A DNA stretch of 14,531 bases from NCBI GenBank assembly GCA_001804205.1, contig MHFM01000042.1, positions 74,913 to 89,443 on the forward strand. Reading direction: 5' to 3'. The notes under the pieces were generated by a model. It saw nothing but the letters and a program-made list of their open reading frames with translations. It was not told where the DNA came from and ran no database searches. How positions within the stretch are numbered: the first letter of the stretch is position 1; each line of letters begins with the position of its first letter. Below are positions 6,994-12,258 of the stretch, piece by piece. The position numbers and the translations under genes are program-made. This DNA comes from Omnitrophica bacterium RIFCSPLOWO2_01_FULL_45_10b (GTDB taxonomy: Bacteria; Omnitrophota; Omnitrophia; Omnitrophales; Danuiimicrobiaceae).

Positions 6994-7707
6994 ATGAAAA
7001 CGGCCCAGCATTTTCACGAAGAATCACTTTCCCTCTTTCGATCCGGCAATTTAAACCAAGCCATTGCCAAAGCACAACAAGCCATCGCCCTCAATCCCCA
7101 GTTTCCGGATGCTCTGGAAGCGCTCGGTATTTTTTATTCCAAAGCGAATCGCCTTGATGAAGCCATCGAAACCATGAAGCGCCTCGCGCAAATTTCTCCC
7201 AATCACATTATGGCCCATACCAATTTGTCCCGGTTCTATGTCGAGAAGGGAATGATTTTGGAAGCCGAGCAGGAACAAGCGGAAGCAAGGCGCCTGTCAT
7301 GGAAAGCAGAGCTTCAGGCTCAGAAGACGGAAGAAGGGAAGAAAAAAAGCCCTGAAGAAGAAGTTAAAGAACGTGAGGAAGAGCTTAAAAGCCGCATCGA
7401 GCGATATCAAAAGGTAATTCAACTTGATCCCAATGATGTGTTAGGATACTTCAGTCTCGGTTCCGCTTATCTGGACGGAAAACGTTTGGAAGAGGCACGG
7501 CAGGCATTTGAAAAGGCAGTTTCGGTAAATTCCGATCATTCGCCGAGTTATTTTAATTTAGGGCTTAGTTTGGAGTCGCTTGGTCAAAAAGAAGAAGCAA
7601 TTAAAATATATGAACAAGGCCTGCTTGTTGCTGATGCGAAGGGTGATATGATTCCACTTCGCAAAATGGAAGCTCGTTTGAAAATGCTCAAAGGAGCGAA
7701 CGGTTAA
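6994..7707 (+). CDS. Tetratricopeptide-repeat protein
   Basis: This 237-residue soluble protein is built from TPR units in two blocks. Residues about 4-36 (EESLSLFRSGNLNQAIAKAQ), 38-70 and 72-100 form the first. A highly charged helical linker (about 105-135, rich in E and K) is probably a coiled coil. Residues about 137-170 (DPNDVLGYFSLGSAYLDGKR) and 171-205 (SPSYFNLGLSLESLGQKEEA) form the second. There is no signal peptide or membrane segment. TPR proteins are protein-binding scaffolds, and nothing identifies the partner. The ATG is 11 nt after the SufT-like stop with no good Shine-Dalgarno (TTTGGG only). It is the last gene before the tRNA/repeat region. Function is unknown. Confidence 0.85.
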   Translation: MKTAQHFHEESLSLFRSGNLNQAIAKAQQAIALNPQFPDALEALGIFYSKANRLDEAIETMKRLAQISPNHIMAHTNLSRFYVEKGMILEAEQEQAEARRLSWKAELQAQKTEEGKKKSPEEEVKEREEELKSRIERYQKVIQLDPNDVLGYFSLGSAYLDGKRLEEARQAFEKAVSVNSDHSPSYFNLGLSLESLGQKEEAIKIYEQGLLVADAKGDMIPLRKMEARLKMLKGANG

Positions 7708-7760
7708 TGATCGTCAGGGCCCGCCCCAACTTTTATGAATTAATTGGGGAGGTTGGGACT

Positions 7761-7800
7761 GGCCCAATCTTGTGATAGATATTTAACGGTTGATTGGGCC
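7761..7800 (+). repeat. Inverted repeat overlapping the tRNA 5' end
   Basis: GGCCCAATC (7761-7769) is the exact reverse complement of GATTGGGCC (7792-7800), with a 22-nt loop. The right arm includes the first five bases of the tRNA (GGGCC), so this hairpin and the tRNA acceptor stem are mutually exclusive. Just upstream, CCCCAA (7724-7729) and TTGGGG (7744-7749) form another short inverted repeat. Neither is followed by a U-run. Confidence 0.55.
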
Positions 7801-7869
7801 TGTAGCTCAATCGGTTAGAGCAGAGGACTCATAATCCTTTGGTTGGACGTTCGAGTCGTCCCGGGCCCA
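7796..7869 (+). tRNA. tRNA with anticodon CAT, probably tRNA-Ile2 (lysidine type), else elongator Met
   Basis: A full cloverleaf of 74 nt is visible. The acceptor GGGCCTG pairs with CGGGCCC (7862-7868; one G-U pair). The D-arm is GCTC/GAGC. The anticodon stem GAGGA/TCCTT holds loop CTCATAA, with anticodon CAT at 7830-7832. The variable loop is 5 nt. The T-arm GGACG/CGTCC has loop TTCGAGT. The discriminator is A (7869), followed by CTA, so CCA is not encoded and must be added. G1-C72 pairing excludes an initiator tRNA. C4-G69 and C5-G68 are present; these pairs are known determinants for TilS, which converts C34 to lysidine in tRNA-Ile2, so isoleucine (AUA) is favoured over methionine. Confidence 0.93.
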
Positions 7870-7892
7870 CTAATTGTTTGGTTCACCTTGGT

Positions 7893-7932
7893 TCTCCGCC
7901 GGAGGCGGATCCGCCACGATTTATGGCGGAGA
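7893..7932. repeat. Palindromic GGCGGA/TCCGCC element downstream of the tRNA
   Basis: TCTCCGCC (7893-7900) and GGCGGAGA (7925-7932) are perfect complements, and similarity of the arms continues outward with mismatches to about 7886-7939. Between them is the 12-bp palindrome GGCGGATCCGCC (7904-7915). The four alternating TCCGCC/GGCGGA blocks can fold as one long or two short hairpins. The style resembles dispersed REP-like intergenic elements. It ends beside a repeat of the tRNA 3' end, CGGGCCCACTA (7940-7950). Confidence 0.6.
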
Positions 7933-7943
7933 GTCCAGGCGGG

Positions 7944-8126
7944 CCCACTAGTATTGGTAAATGTAACTCAGCTGTGATTCAGATGAGGCCGTTAACTGGG
8001 TAAAAAAGTTAATCTGCCGCACTTTAGTGCGGGCCCATAAATCTTAGTAATGGAATTCAAACGTAATTCAGATGAGGATATCAACAAGGCAAAAAAGTTA
8101 ATCTGCCGCACTTTAGTGCGGGCCCA
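7944..8126 (+). repeat. Two-copy tandem repeat, period 89-90 bp, ending in tRNA-acceptor-like GGGCCCA
   Basis: A 36-bp block is identical at 8002-8037 and 8091-8126, starting AAAAAAGTTAATCTG and ending GCGGGCCCA. Upstream of it, ATTCAGATGAGG recurs at 7977-7988 and 8066-8077, followed by a 13-14 bp variable stretch. The similarity extends back to CCCA at 7944 and 8034. Each unit contains a perfect hairpin CCGCAC-TTTA-GTGCGG (8017-8032; 8106-8121). A second possible stem pairs CAGA with TCTG and TTAAC with GTTAA (exact in copy 1). The junction sequence CGGGCCCA also forms the tRNA 3' end at 7862-7869. No open reading frame or intrinsic terminator is seen in the units. Confidence 0.8.
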
Positions 8127-8147
8127 CCAATATCGGAAAAATTAATT

Positions 8148-8807
8148 ATGAAATCTAAAACCAATCATCAGAATTCTTCACTGTGGGTTCGAATCGGACA
8201 CTCTATCCGACATCAATTGATTACCGGTCTGCTCGTTGCGATACCTTTGTGGTTGACTTATGTGGCGCTCAAATTTTTCTTCGGCCTTTTGGACGGCTTC
8301 TTCGCACCTCTGATACGCCGTTCTTTGGGTTTTTCAATTCCGGGGCTTGGTTTTGTTTTGCTTCTTATTTTCTTATATTTGATTGGCATGGTTATGTCTA
8401 ACATTTTAGGGCGGTCTTTATTTCAGTTTTGGGAGAATATTTTAGACCGAATCCCACTCGTCAAAAATATTTATCAGGGTGCTAAACAATTGATTCAAAC
8501 CATTTCTCTTTCAAAAACATTTGGGTTCAAAAAGGTTGTTCTTATTGAATATCCTCGTCCCGGCCTCCGGGCTATTGGTTTTGTAACCAATACTTTTGAG
8601 GACAAGGGAAATCACAAGCGCTATACAGTTGTGTTTATTCCGTCCCCGCCTAATCCGATCAACGGCTTGTTTGAAATTGTTCCCGAGAATGAAATTATCG
8701 AAACAAATCTTTCAATCGAAGAAGCAATCAAAATGGTAGTTTCGGCCGGAATGCTTATGCCTGCTCATTTTGCCTCGCACATTGAAGGCTCGCAATCTTC
8801 CTCATGA
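8148..8807 (+). CDS. DUF502 family membrane protein
   Basis: This 219-residue protein belongs to the DUF502 family of unknown function. A short polar N-terminus leads into two membrane segments, about residues 24-48 (HQLITGLLVAIPLWLTYVAL) and 62-86 (IPGLGFVLLLIFLYLIGMVM). Family landmarks follow: NILGRSLFQFWENILDRIPLVKNIY (about 85-109), VVLIEYPRPG and AIGFVTN, then FIPSPPNP and a terminal region with a short hydrophobic stretch. The start has only a weak GGAAAA upstream. Its last codons overlap the LptF/LptG-like gene in ATGA, so the two are probably co-translated. This pairing hints at an envelope role, but that is inference only. Confidence 0.85.
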   Translation: MKSKTNHQNSSLWVRIGHSIRHQLITGLLVAIPLWLTYVALKFFFGLLDGFFAPLIRRSLGFSIPGLGFVLLLIFLYLIGMVMSNILGRSLFQFWENILDRIPLVKNIYQGAKQLIQTISLSKTFGFKKVVLIEYPRPGLRAIGFVTNTFEDKGNHKRYTVVFIPSPPNPINGLFEIVPENEIIETNLSIEEAIKMVVSAGMLMPAHFASHIEGSQSSS

Positions 8808-9904
8808 ACATTTTACGGAATTACTGCTTGCGCGAGCTTCTGTTTCCATTTTTGATGTCGCTTTTGGTGGTGACATTTATTTTCATGGTTGGAAATTTGC
8901 TTGATTTGGCGGATCTTTTGATTAACAAAGGCGTCAGCATTTTTGACGTCTTGCGTTTGATTATTTTAATGATTCCAAGTTTGCTTGGCTTTATCCTGCC
9001 GACAGCGGCTTTAACCAGTGTCCTTTTAGTCTTTGGAAGTTTTGCTCAGAATAATGAAATCACGGCAATGAAAGCAAGCGGTGTTAACTTATTACAGTTG
9101 TTAATTCCCGTGGTCACGATTGCTTTCCTCCTCAGTTTTTTCTCTTTGTTTCTCGTCGATCAAATACAGCCCCGGTCTGAATATGCTTCCCGCCAGCTGG
9201 TCCGCGAGCTTGTGGTGAAACGCCCGGCCGCCTATTTGGAAGCAGGCCGGTTCATCAAGGATTTTCAGGGCTATACCTTTTGGATCAATGAAATAAAAGA
9301 CAATCGTTTAGACGGCATTACCATTTTTCAGTTTCAAGAAGGAAAGCCAACCCGAACCATTCTTGCCGAGTGGGGAGAAGTTGCCACCTCGGACGATCAG
9401 CAGTCCTTTGCTTTGAAACTTTACGATGGAACGAGCGATGAACCCAATCCTGATGATCCGAACGTTTTATATAAGTTAAATTTCAAAACGTTTCTGCTTT
9501 CAAATATCACCATTGGCAGGCAGCGGGGCGGGATCGGTAAAAAAGAAAAGGAAATGTCAATCGACGAACTCATGTACCGTCTGAAGAACAATGAAGAAGT
9601 GCGCAATATTCCGAAAAAAAGGCGTGAAACAGAAGCTGAAATCCACAAAAAGATTTCTTTTTCGTTTGCCACGCTCGCCTTTGTTTTGGTCGGGCTCCCT
9701 GTGGCGATTATCGCTCGCCGCGGTGAAATCGTGGTAAGTTTTGTCATCGCCATCTCGGTTGTTTCGATTTACTACATTTTGTTTGTCTGGGGGAGAACCA
9801 TGGCGATCAGCGGTTTTCTTCCCCCATGGATTGCACTTTGGCTCCCAAATGCTTTGGTGCTGACAGTTTCAGTTTTTCTTTCGCGTTACATGATTCAATT
9901 GTAA
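8804..9904 (+). CDS. LPS export permease, LptF/LptG (YjgP/YjgQ) family
   Basis: LptF and LptG form the membrane part of the LptB2FG ABC transporter that extracts LPS from the inner membrane. This 366-residue protein has the expected layout. Three N-terminal membrane helices (about 12-32, 50-78, 97-119) are followed by a periplasmic beta-jellyroll domain (about 122-275) and three C-terminal helices (about 286-304, 308-330, 339-362). The coupling-helix stretch NNEITAMKASG (83-93) between TM2 and TM3 is the family signature for contact with LptB. The start overlaps the DUF502 gene by 4 bp. Whether this is LptF or LptG is not decidable, and no second permease or lptB is in the window. It implies an LPS-bearing outer membrane. 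Confidence 0.9.
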   Translation: MNILRNYCLRELLFPFLMSLLVVTFIFMVGNLLDLADLLINKGVSIFDVLRLIILMIPSLLGFILPTAALTSVLLVFGSFAQNNEITAMKASGVNLLQLLIPVVTIAFLLSFFSLFLVDQIQPRSEYASRQLVRELVVKRPAAYLEAGRFIKDFQGYTFWINEIKDNRLDGITIFQFQEGKPTRTILAEWGEVATSDDQQSFALKLYDGTSDEPNPDDPNVLYKLNFKTFLLSNITIGRQRGGIGKKEKEMSIDELMYRLKNNEEVRNIPKKRRETEAEIHKKISFSFATLAFVLVGLPVAIIARRGEIVVSFVIAISVVSIYYILFVWGRTMAISGFLPPWIALWLPNALVLTVSVFLSRYMIQL

Positions 9905-9917
9905 TTTTGCGTCTGCA

Positions 9918-9946
9918 TTGTCAAAACCGCTGTTTTTTGCTATAAT
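9918..9946 (+). promoter_or_regulatory. Strong sigma70-type promoter for RNase P RNA
   Basis: TTGTCA (9918-9923; 5/6 of the -35 consensus) and a perfect TATAAT (9941-9946) are separated by exactly 17 bp, with TGC just before the -10. Transcription would start near 9953, about 20 nt before the P1 helix of rnpB. It begins 14 bp after the stop of the LptF/LptG-like gene. Confidence 0.85.
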
Positions 9947-9973
9947 TGTTTCAGCAGTCCACGTTCTTTTTCA

Positions 9974-10456
9974 GGGCAGGTTCTTAAGAGATGATCGCTT
10001 CTGCTGATTCAGCGGAGGAGGAAAGTCCGAGCTCCAAAGGGCAGGGTGCTCCGTAACTCGGAGGCTTGTTCATCGTAAGATGCGCAAGACGGAAAGTGCC
10101 ACAGAAAACAAACAGCCCCAGCGATTTCGGTTGCTGGAGTCAAGGTGAAACGGCGGCTATCGCCCTCAAATGAAGGCGATGGCAGTCGTCACATCCATTA
10201 ATTTTAATGGGTTGTGACGGCGGTTTAAAAGACCACCGGTCCCAAGGCAACGCGGGACGCATGGCAAACCCCACTTGGAGAAAGACCTAATAAAGACAAA
10301 TGGCTCGCCTTAAAATTCATCGAGCCTGAGGAATTGCTCGTTCCTTACTTAGTCTTAGGTTGGTCGCATGAGGCGTTTGCGAGAGCAGCGCCCGAGATAG
10401 ATGATCATCACTACCTAATCGGTAGACAGAACTCGGCTTATTTTAAGAATCTGCCC
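9974..10456 (+). ncRNA. rnpB: RNase P RNA (bacterial type A)
   Basis: This is the catalytic RNA that removes 5' leaders from pre-tRNAs. Conserved P4/core sequences are present: GAGGAAAGTCCGAGCTCC (10018-10035), GGTGAAACGG (10145-10154), GAGATAGATGATCATC (10394-10409) and ACAGAACTCGGCTTA (10426-10440). The ends are set by the P1 helix, where GGGCAGGTTCTTAA (9974-9987) pairs with TTAAGAATCTGCCC (10443-10456) with one mismatch. The ATTTTTATTTT after 10456 can serve as a U-rich termination tract behind the P1 strand. At about 483 nt it is clearly longer than the ~377-nt E. coli RNA. Part of the extra length is in a P15-P17-like region at about 10285-10360, with a GGCTCG/CGAGCC hairpin. Confidence 0.95.
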
Positions 10457-10476
10457 ATTTTTATTTTGAATTGTAC

Positions 10477-10505
10477 TTGACCCAAACTTGTTTTTCATGT
10501 ATGGT
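10477..10505 (+). promoter_or_regulatory. Promoter of the pyr operon
   Basis: TTGACC (10477-10482; 5/6) and TATGGT (10500-10505; 4/6) are spaced by exactly 17 bp. Transcription would start near 10512, producing a leader of about 160 nt that contains the PyrR hairpin and terminator before pyrR. Confidence 0.65.
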
Positions 10506-10530
10506 TTGTTAGTTTTGGTTGAGAATATAA

Positions 10531-10562
10531 CCTTTTAAACTGGCTCTGAGAAGTCAGTAAGG
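10531..10562 (+). promoter_or_regulatory. PyrR-binding anti-antiterminator hairpin
   Basis: The upper stem CTGGCT (10540-10545) pairs with AGTCAG (10552-10557), including one G-U pair, and closes a hexaloop CTGAGA (10546-10551). That fits the loop CNGNGA of known PyrR-binding RNAs. The lower stem CCTT (10531-10534)/AAGG (10559-10562) is separated by a TTAAA internal bulge, also as in known sites. By analogy with Bacillus, UMP-bound PyrR would stabilise this hairpin and let the downstream terminator form. The competing antiterminator pairing was not resolved by eye. Confidence 0.8.
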
Positions 10563-10600
10563 GTAAACAAATGAAGACTATAATCTTAAAATTAAAAAGA

Positions 10601-10628
10601 AGCTCACTTATCCGTGAGCTATTTTTTT
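10601..10628 (+). terminator. Intrinsic terminator in the pyr leader (attenuator)
   Basis: AGCTCAC (10601-10607) pairs perfectly with GTGAGCT (10614-10620) around a 6-nt loop, followed by A and seven T (10622-10628). It lies between the PyrR-binding hairpin and the pyrR start codon, the position of an attenuator rather than an end-of-operon terminator. Confidence 0.85.
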
Positions 10629-10670
10629 ACCCGGAAACTGCGTCAAAATGATACATATTAAAATGGTTTC

Positions 10671-11210
10671 ATGATGAAACTCATCATTAATGCGGAAGAA
10701 ATGAATCGTGCGATTACAAGAATTGCGCATGAAATTCTTGAAAAAAATAAGGGCGCAGAAGGCTTGGTCTTGATCGGGATCCGTAAGGGCGGGGCGGTGC
10801 TCGCAAAAAGATTTCAAGATCAAATTCGTAACATTGAAAACCGGGAAGTTCCGGTGGGGCTTTTGGATATTACTTTGTATCGTGACGACTTGAGTGAAAT
10901 CAGCTCTCAGCCTAATGTCGGAGAAACGGAAATTGATTTCGATGTTACAGGGAAAAAAGTAATTGTGGTCGACGACGTGCTTTTTACAGGGCGGACCATC
11001 CGTTGCGCTTTGGATGCTTTGATCGATTTTGGGCGGCCTGAATGTATTCAGCTTGCCGTATTGATTGATCGAGGCCATCGGGAGCTTCCGATTAAGCCCG
11101 ATTATATCGGAAAAAATATCCCCACTTCAAAGAATGAAAAAGTGGTGGTGAAATTCAAAGAACAAGATGGCGAGGACAATATCAGCCTAACAACCAAAGA
11201 AAACTCATGA
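10671..11210 (+). CDS. pyrR: PyrR, pyrimidine operon attenuator / uracil phosphoribosyltransferase
   Basis: PyrR binds pyr mRNA in response to UMP/UTP versus PRPP and often also has uracil phosphoribosyltransferase activity. The 179-residue protein has the usual length and a type-I phosphoribosyltransferase fold. The PRPP-binding loop is VIVVDDVLFTGRT (97-109). Other family landmarks are LVLIGIRKGG (32-41), PVGLLDITLYRDDL (61-74) and AVLIDRGHRELPIKPDYIGK (129-148). The start is one of two adjacent ATGs (10671 or 10674), and neither has a good Shine-Dalgarno. Its position directly behind a PyrR-type hairpin and terminator, and before pyrB, supports the regulator role. The stop codon's last base begins the inverted repeat at 11210-11315. 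Confidence 0.96.
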   Translation: MMKLIINAEEMNRAITRIAHEILEKNKGAEGLVLIGIRKGGAVLAKRFQDQIRNIENREVPVGLLDITLYRDDLSEISSQPNVGETEIDFDVTGKKVIVVDDVLFTGRTIRCALDALIDFGRPECIQLAVLIDRGHRELPIKPDYIGKNIPTSKNEKVVVKFKEQDGEDNISLTTKENS

Positions 11211-11315
11211 TCCCCCACCAACACATGATTATAATTAATTTTTTAATTGATGACTCAATGATAAGGCAAAAATTTAGCATCACGCAAAAATTCTTGCTAA
11301 AGGTTGGTGGGGGAT
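11210..11315 (+). promoter_or_regulatory. Perfect 13-bp inverted repeat spanning the pyrR-pyrB gap and covering the pyrB start
   Basis: ATCCCCCACCAAC (11210-11222) is the exact reverse complement of GTTGGTGGGGGAT (11303-11315). The right arm includes the G-rich bases before pyrB and the A and T of its ATG (11314-11316). Inside are two further perfect stems, AATTAA/TTAATT (11233-11238/11243-11248) and TTTAGCA/TGCTAAA (11273-11279/11295-11301), so the RNA can fold as a branched structure. No PyrR-type CNGNGA loop and no U-run were found. The likely effect is masking of pyrB translation initiation, but this is inference. Confidence 0.7.
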
Positions 11316-12258
11316 GACGACTGTTTGGAAACGAAAAGATTTGGTGGGCTTGAAAGACCTGAGCGCGAATGAAATTAAACTCATTCTCGATACGGCAAAA
11401 TCGCTTCAGGAAATTTCGCTCCGCCCAGTGAAAAAAGTTCCGACTCTCAGAGGCCGAACCGTCGCCAATCTATTTTTTGAACCGAGCACGCGCACACGAA
11501 TTTCATTTGAACTCGCCGAAAAGCGACTGAGCGCGGATACGATTAATTTCACAGGCTCAACTTCCAGCACCGTTAAAGGAGAAACGCTCAAAGACACCGT
11601 GCGAAATATTGAATCGCTTAAAGTGGAAATCATCGTCATGAGGCATCCGGCATCCGGGGCGCCGCATCGTTTGGCCGAAGCTTTGCCGGTGAGCGTTGTG
11701 AATGCCGGTGACGGCATTAATGAGCATCCGACGCAAGCGCTTTTGGATATGTTTACAATCCAAGAGAAAAAAGGAAATCTTTCCGGTATCAAAGTCGCCT
11801 TTATCGGAGACATCCTTCACAGCCGCGTGGCGCGTTCGAATATATGGGGTTTAACCAAAATGGGAGCAAAGGTTGTCGTCTGCGCTCCCAAAACGCTTTT
11901 GCCCCCGCAAGTGGAAGCGCTCGGAGTAAGCGCGACAACGGATTTGGATCAAGCCATTAAAGATGCGGATGTGATTAATTTACTTCGAATTCAAACCGAA
12001 CGCCAAAGTGAATGTTATTTTCCGAGCATCAGAGAATATGCGAATTCATATCAGATTAATCGAGAGGTTTTAAAACATGCGAAGCCGGACGTTTTGATTA
12101 TGCATCCCGGCCCCGTCAATCGCGGCATTGAACTTTCTAGCGAAGTGATGGATGGGCCTTATTCTGTGATTTTGGACCAAGTGACCAATGGCCTTGCGGT
12201 TCGAATGGCCGTGCTTTATCTCTTAAGCGGTGCGCGGAAGAAGGTGGTGGAAAAATGA
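11314..12258 (+). CDS. pyrB: Aspartate carbamoyltransferase catalytic subunit
   Basis: PyrB condenses carbamoyl phosphate and aspartate to N-carbamoyl-aspartate, the committed step of pyrimidine synthesis. The 314-residue length is normal. Carbamoyl-phosphate site motifs are FFEPSTRTRISFE (54-66), the SSTVKGE loop (84-90) with Lys88, HPASGAPH (111-118) and HPTQ (138-141). The aspartate domain has FIGDILHSRVARSN (163-176), LLRIQTERQ (223-231) and HPGPVNRGIE (264-273). The start at 11314 lies inside the right arm of the inverted repeat; AAAGG (11299-11303) is the best Shine-Dalgarno candidate. It overlaps pyrC by 4 bp (ATGA). No pyrI regulatory subunit gene is present, so control is probably through PyrR. 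Confidence 0.97.
   Translation: MTTVWKRKDLVGLKDLSANEIKLILDTAKSLQEISLRPVKKVPTLRGRTVANLFFEPSTRTRISFELAEKRLSADTINFTGSTSSTVKGETLKDTVRNIESLKVEIIVMRHPASGAPHRLAEALPVSVVNAGDGINEHPTQALLDMFTIQEKKGNLSGIKVAFIGDILHSRVARSNIWGLTKMGAKVVVCAPKTLLPPQVEALGVSATTDLDQAIKDADVINLLRIQTERQSECYFPSIREYANSYQINREVLKHAKPDVLIMHPGPVNRGIELSSEVMDGPYSVILDQVTNGLAVRMAVLYLLSGARKKVVEK

Noticed and set aside
7753..7781. Promoter for the tRNA (TTGGGA, 17 bp, TAGATA)
   Set aside because: The -10 match is only 3/6 and the region is full of repeats, so the evidence is too weak to list.
8017..8121. Intrinsic terminators formed by the CCGCAC-TTTA-GTGCGG hairpins
   Set aside because: Both hairpins are followed by GCCCA rather than a U-run, so they do not meet the terminator pattern.
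7944..8126. CRISPR array from direct repeats separated by variable sequence
   Set aside because: There are only two units, the repeat blocks are long and the variable part is only 13-14 bp. No cas genes are near, and the blocks contain internal hairpins unlike CRISPR spacing.
10512..10628. Independent small RNA gene between rnpB and pyrR
   Set aside because: Promoter, hairpin and terminator are better explained as the PyrR-controlled leader of the pyr operon, although the terminated leader would exist as a short RNA.
10561..10632. GGGTAAACAAAT/ATTTTTTTACCC as the pyr antiterminator
   Set aside because: The 3' partner extends past the termination point, so it would be transcribed too late to stop termination at the U-tract. 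It is kept only as a note in the attenuator finding.
10608..11078. Reverse-strand open frame of 156 codons over pyrR
   Set aside because: It lies antisense to a clear pyrR gene and the translation resembles no family I know. It is a shadow frame.
11210..11315. Insertion sequence with 13-bp terminal repeats
   Set aside because: It is only 106 bp with no coding capacity, and no target-site duplication was seen at the flanks. It is treated as a regulatory structure, with MITE origin left open.
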